Shown here piece by piece: positions 63,011-64,000 of a stretch of DNA of 64,000 bases; the stretch's first letter is position 1, and every line of letters starts with the position of its first letter. Origin of the DNA: CAZJRB01 sp964547995 (GTDB taxonomy: Bacteria > Planctomycetota > Planctomycetia > Pirellulales > Thermoguttaceae); assembly GCA_964547995.1 (NCBI GenBank), contig CAZJRB010000013.1:1-64000 (forward strand), in the 5' to 3' direction. The notes below the pieces were generated by a model. It was not told the origin of the DNA. It made no database searches and saw nothing but the letters and a program-made list of their open reading frames with translations. The translations under genes and the position numbers were made by a program.

Positions 63011-63095
63011 CGGAGGGCACGGGACTCGAACCCGCAACCCCGGTCAAGGGGCACCTCATTTCCAGTGAGGCCGCTAGCCAATTCGCTTACCCTCC
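63011..63095 (-). tRNA. tRNA-Ser (anticodon GGA)
   Basis: Read on the minus strand, the acceptor stem GGAGGGT pairs with GCCCTCC and is followed by discriminator G. The anticodon arm CTCACTGGAAATGAG gives anticodon GGA, reading UCC and UCU serine codons. A long variable arm (GCCCCTTGACCGGGGT) is as expected for a class II serine tRNA, and the T-arm GGGTTCGAGTCCC is standard. CCA is not encoded. About 85 nucleotides. Its 3' end faces the integrase fragments, consistent with use as an attachment site. Confidence 0.93.
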
Positions 63096-63176
63096 GGGTC
63101 AGTGGAAAAACAACCATCGCAGGAACGCCGTGACGGCTTCTTGGCCTCAACGCCTAAAATCGTCGAGGCGGTGCCC

Positions 63177-64000
63177 TCAGTCGACAACCTGTGCCCCGCT
63201 GATCAAGTCGATGAACTCTTGATTCGACTTAAACTTTTCCAGCTTGCTTGTAAGTTGCTCCATGGCGTCAACATGGTGCATTGTTGATAGAGTGCGACGC
63301 AACATGGTAACAGCACGTAGGACCTCGGGCGAGAGAAGTTTTTCTTCACGCCTGGTACCGGATTGTGTGATATCGATGGCCGGCCAGATGCGGCGATCGG
63401 CCAGCTTGCGGTCGAGCACCAACTCCATGTTTCCCGTCCCCTTGAATTCCTGGAAGATCAGTTCGTCCATCCGGCTGCCGGTGTCGATCAGGGCAGTCCC
63501 CACGATAGTCAGCGAGCCGCCCTCTTCGAAGAGACGGGCCGTGGCGAAGAGCTTCTTGGGGATGTCCATCGCCTTGACATCGATGCCGCCGCTCATGGTG
63601 CGACCGGTGTTGCCGACCCACTTGTTGAAGGCACGAGCCAGTCGGGTGATCGAGTCGAGCAACAGTACGACGTCTTTGCCCATCTCGGCCAGCCGTTTAC
63701 AGCGTTCCACCACCAGTTGTGAAAGCCGCACATGGCTTTCGATGTCACAGTCGAGGCTGCTCGCCACCACTTCGCCGTCGACCGAGCGGATCATATCGGT
63801 GACTTCCTCGGGACGCTCGTCGATCAGCAAGACAATCAGCTTGACTTCGGGAAAGTTGGTCGAGATGCCAAGGCTGATATGCTGCAAAAGGATCGTTTTG
63901 CCGGTCCGCGGCGGAGCAACGATCAATGCCCGTTGGCCCTTTCCCAAGGGGGTAAGCAGATCCATGACTCGGGTCGTCAGTGGTTCGGAGCCGACTTCGA
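63177..64000 (-). CDS. rho: Transcription termination factor Rho, C-terminal part
   Basis: Hexameric RNA-dependent ATPase that ends transcription. The gene runs off the right edge, so only the C-terminal 274 codons are seen; the reading frame continues through 64000 with SEPLTTRVMDLLTPLGKGQR. Walker A is APPRTGKT, the Walker B region LIVLLIDERPEEVTDM, then LLLDSITRLARAFN, and the R-loop TGRTMSGGIDVKA. An apparent ATG at 63965 lies inside the protein and is not the start. The C-terminus GAQVVD ends a typical Rho. It lies 81 bases downstream of the serine tRNA on the same strand side. Confidence 0.96.
   Translation of the reverse strand, partial: EVGSEPLTTRVMDLLTPLGKGQRALIVAPPRTGKTILLQHISLGISTNFPEVKLIVLLIDERPEEVTDMIRSVDGEVVASSLDCDIESHVRLSQLVVERCKRLAEMGKDVVLLLDSITRLARAFNKWVGNTGRTMSGGIDVKAMDIPKKLFATARLFEEGGSLTIVGTALIDTGSRMDELIFQEFKGTGNMELVLDRKLADRRIWPAIDITQSGTRREEKLLSPEVLRAVTMLRRTLSTMHHVDAMEQLTSKLEKFKSNQEFIDLISGAQVVD

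Noticed and set aside
62271..63059. 262-codon minus-strand frame overlapping the serine tRNA
   Set aside because: Its first codons are the tRNA gene itself and part is antisense to integrase fragment C; only a short hydrophobic segment near its end might be real.

Overview
The window reads as a chromosomal segment of a planctomycete, probably of the Pirellulales/Planctomycetales type. The evidence is three giant secreted proteins whose N-termini carry the LEPLEERRMLS-type motif common in that phylum, a GEVED-type domain, a Gfo/Idh/MocA oxidoreductase with a twin-arginine signal, a formylglycine-generating-enzyme-family protein, and GC-rich sequence with many loosely spaced genes. The exact species cannot be read from the sequence.

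Bases 1-27,600 hold a surface-polysaccharide locus. On the minus strand are UDP-glucose 6-dehydrogenase and a WecA-like phosphoglycosyl transferase. Then come nucleotide-sugar genes in both directions: UDP-GlcNAc 2-epimerase, two different GDP-mannose 4,6-dehydratases and GDP-fucose synthase. From 8.5 to 25.9 kb a long plus-strand block follows: glycosyltransferases, an SDR epimerase, a CapD-type dehydratase, an initiating sugar transferase, a second UDP-GlcNAc 2-epimerase, a DegT aminotransferase, a Wzx flippase, an FkbM methyltransferase, a Wzy-like polymerase, a glycosyltransferase fused in frame to a sulfotransferase, and a class I methyltransferase. Two decayed genes (an asparagine synthetase and a glycosyltransferase) lie in or after this block. 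RmlB closes the region on the minus strand. Together the genes describe a Wzx/Wzy-type pathway for a deoxyhexose- and amino-sugar-containing, probably sulfated and methylated, exopolysaccharide.

Bases 28,108-43,945 encode three paralogous surface proteins of 1063, 2855 and 1252 residues. They share tandem golvesin-C-terminal-like domains of about 137 residues (5, 6 and 3 copies) and a C-terminal metzincin-like domain. The second also has SdrD-like, FG-GAP-like, cadherin-like and Calx-beta modules. Each of the three genes has a readable sigma-70-type promoter. Behind them, on the minus strand, lie the export genes: a Wzc-type tyrosine autokinase, a Wza-type outer-membrane exporter, a small membrane protein and a membrane-anchored SGNH hydrolase. 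Surface proteins and glycan export are thus adjacent.

Bases 50,144-55,833 carry a large lipoprotein of unknown function, a small membrane protein translationally coupled to a formylglycine-generating-enzyme-like protein, and a Tat-exported oxidoreductase. Bases 56.1-63.1 kb are an integration hotspot next to tRNA-Ser(GGA). It contains remnants of at least three tyrosine recombinases, a duplicated integrase 3' end flanking a two-gene cassette (SWIM zinc-finger protein plus a DUF6493-like 1016-residue protein), and a histidine-kinase fragment. The window ends inside rho.

Two kinds of non-coding repeat deserve attention. A 46-bp perfect direct repeat (60-105 and 48,229-48,274) brackets the whole polysaccharide and surface-protein region. 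A palindromic element of about 80 bp occurs twice in opposite orientation (329-410 and 24,740-24,816).
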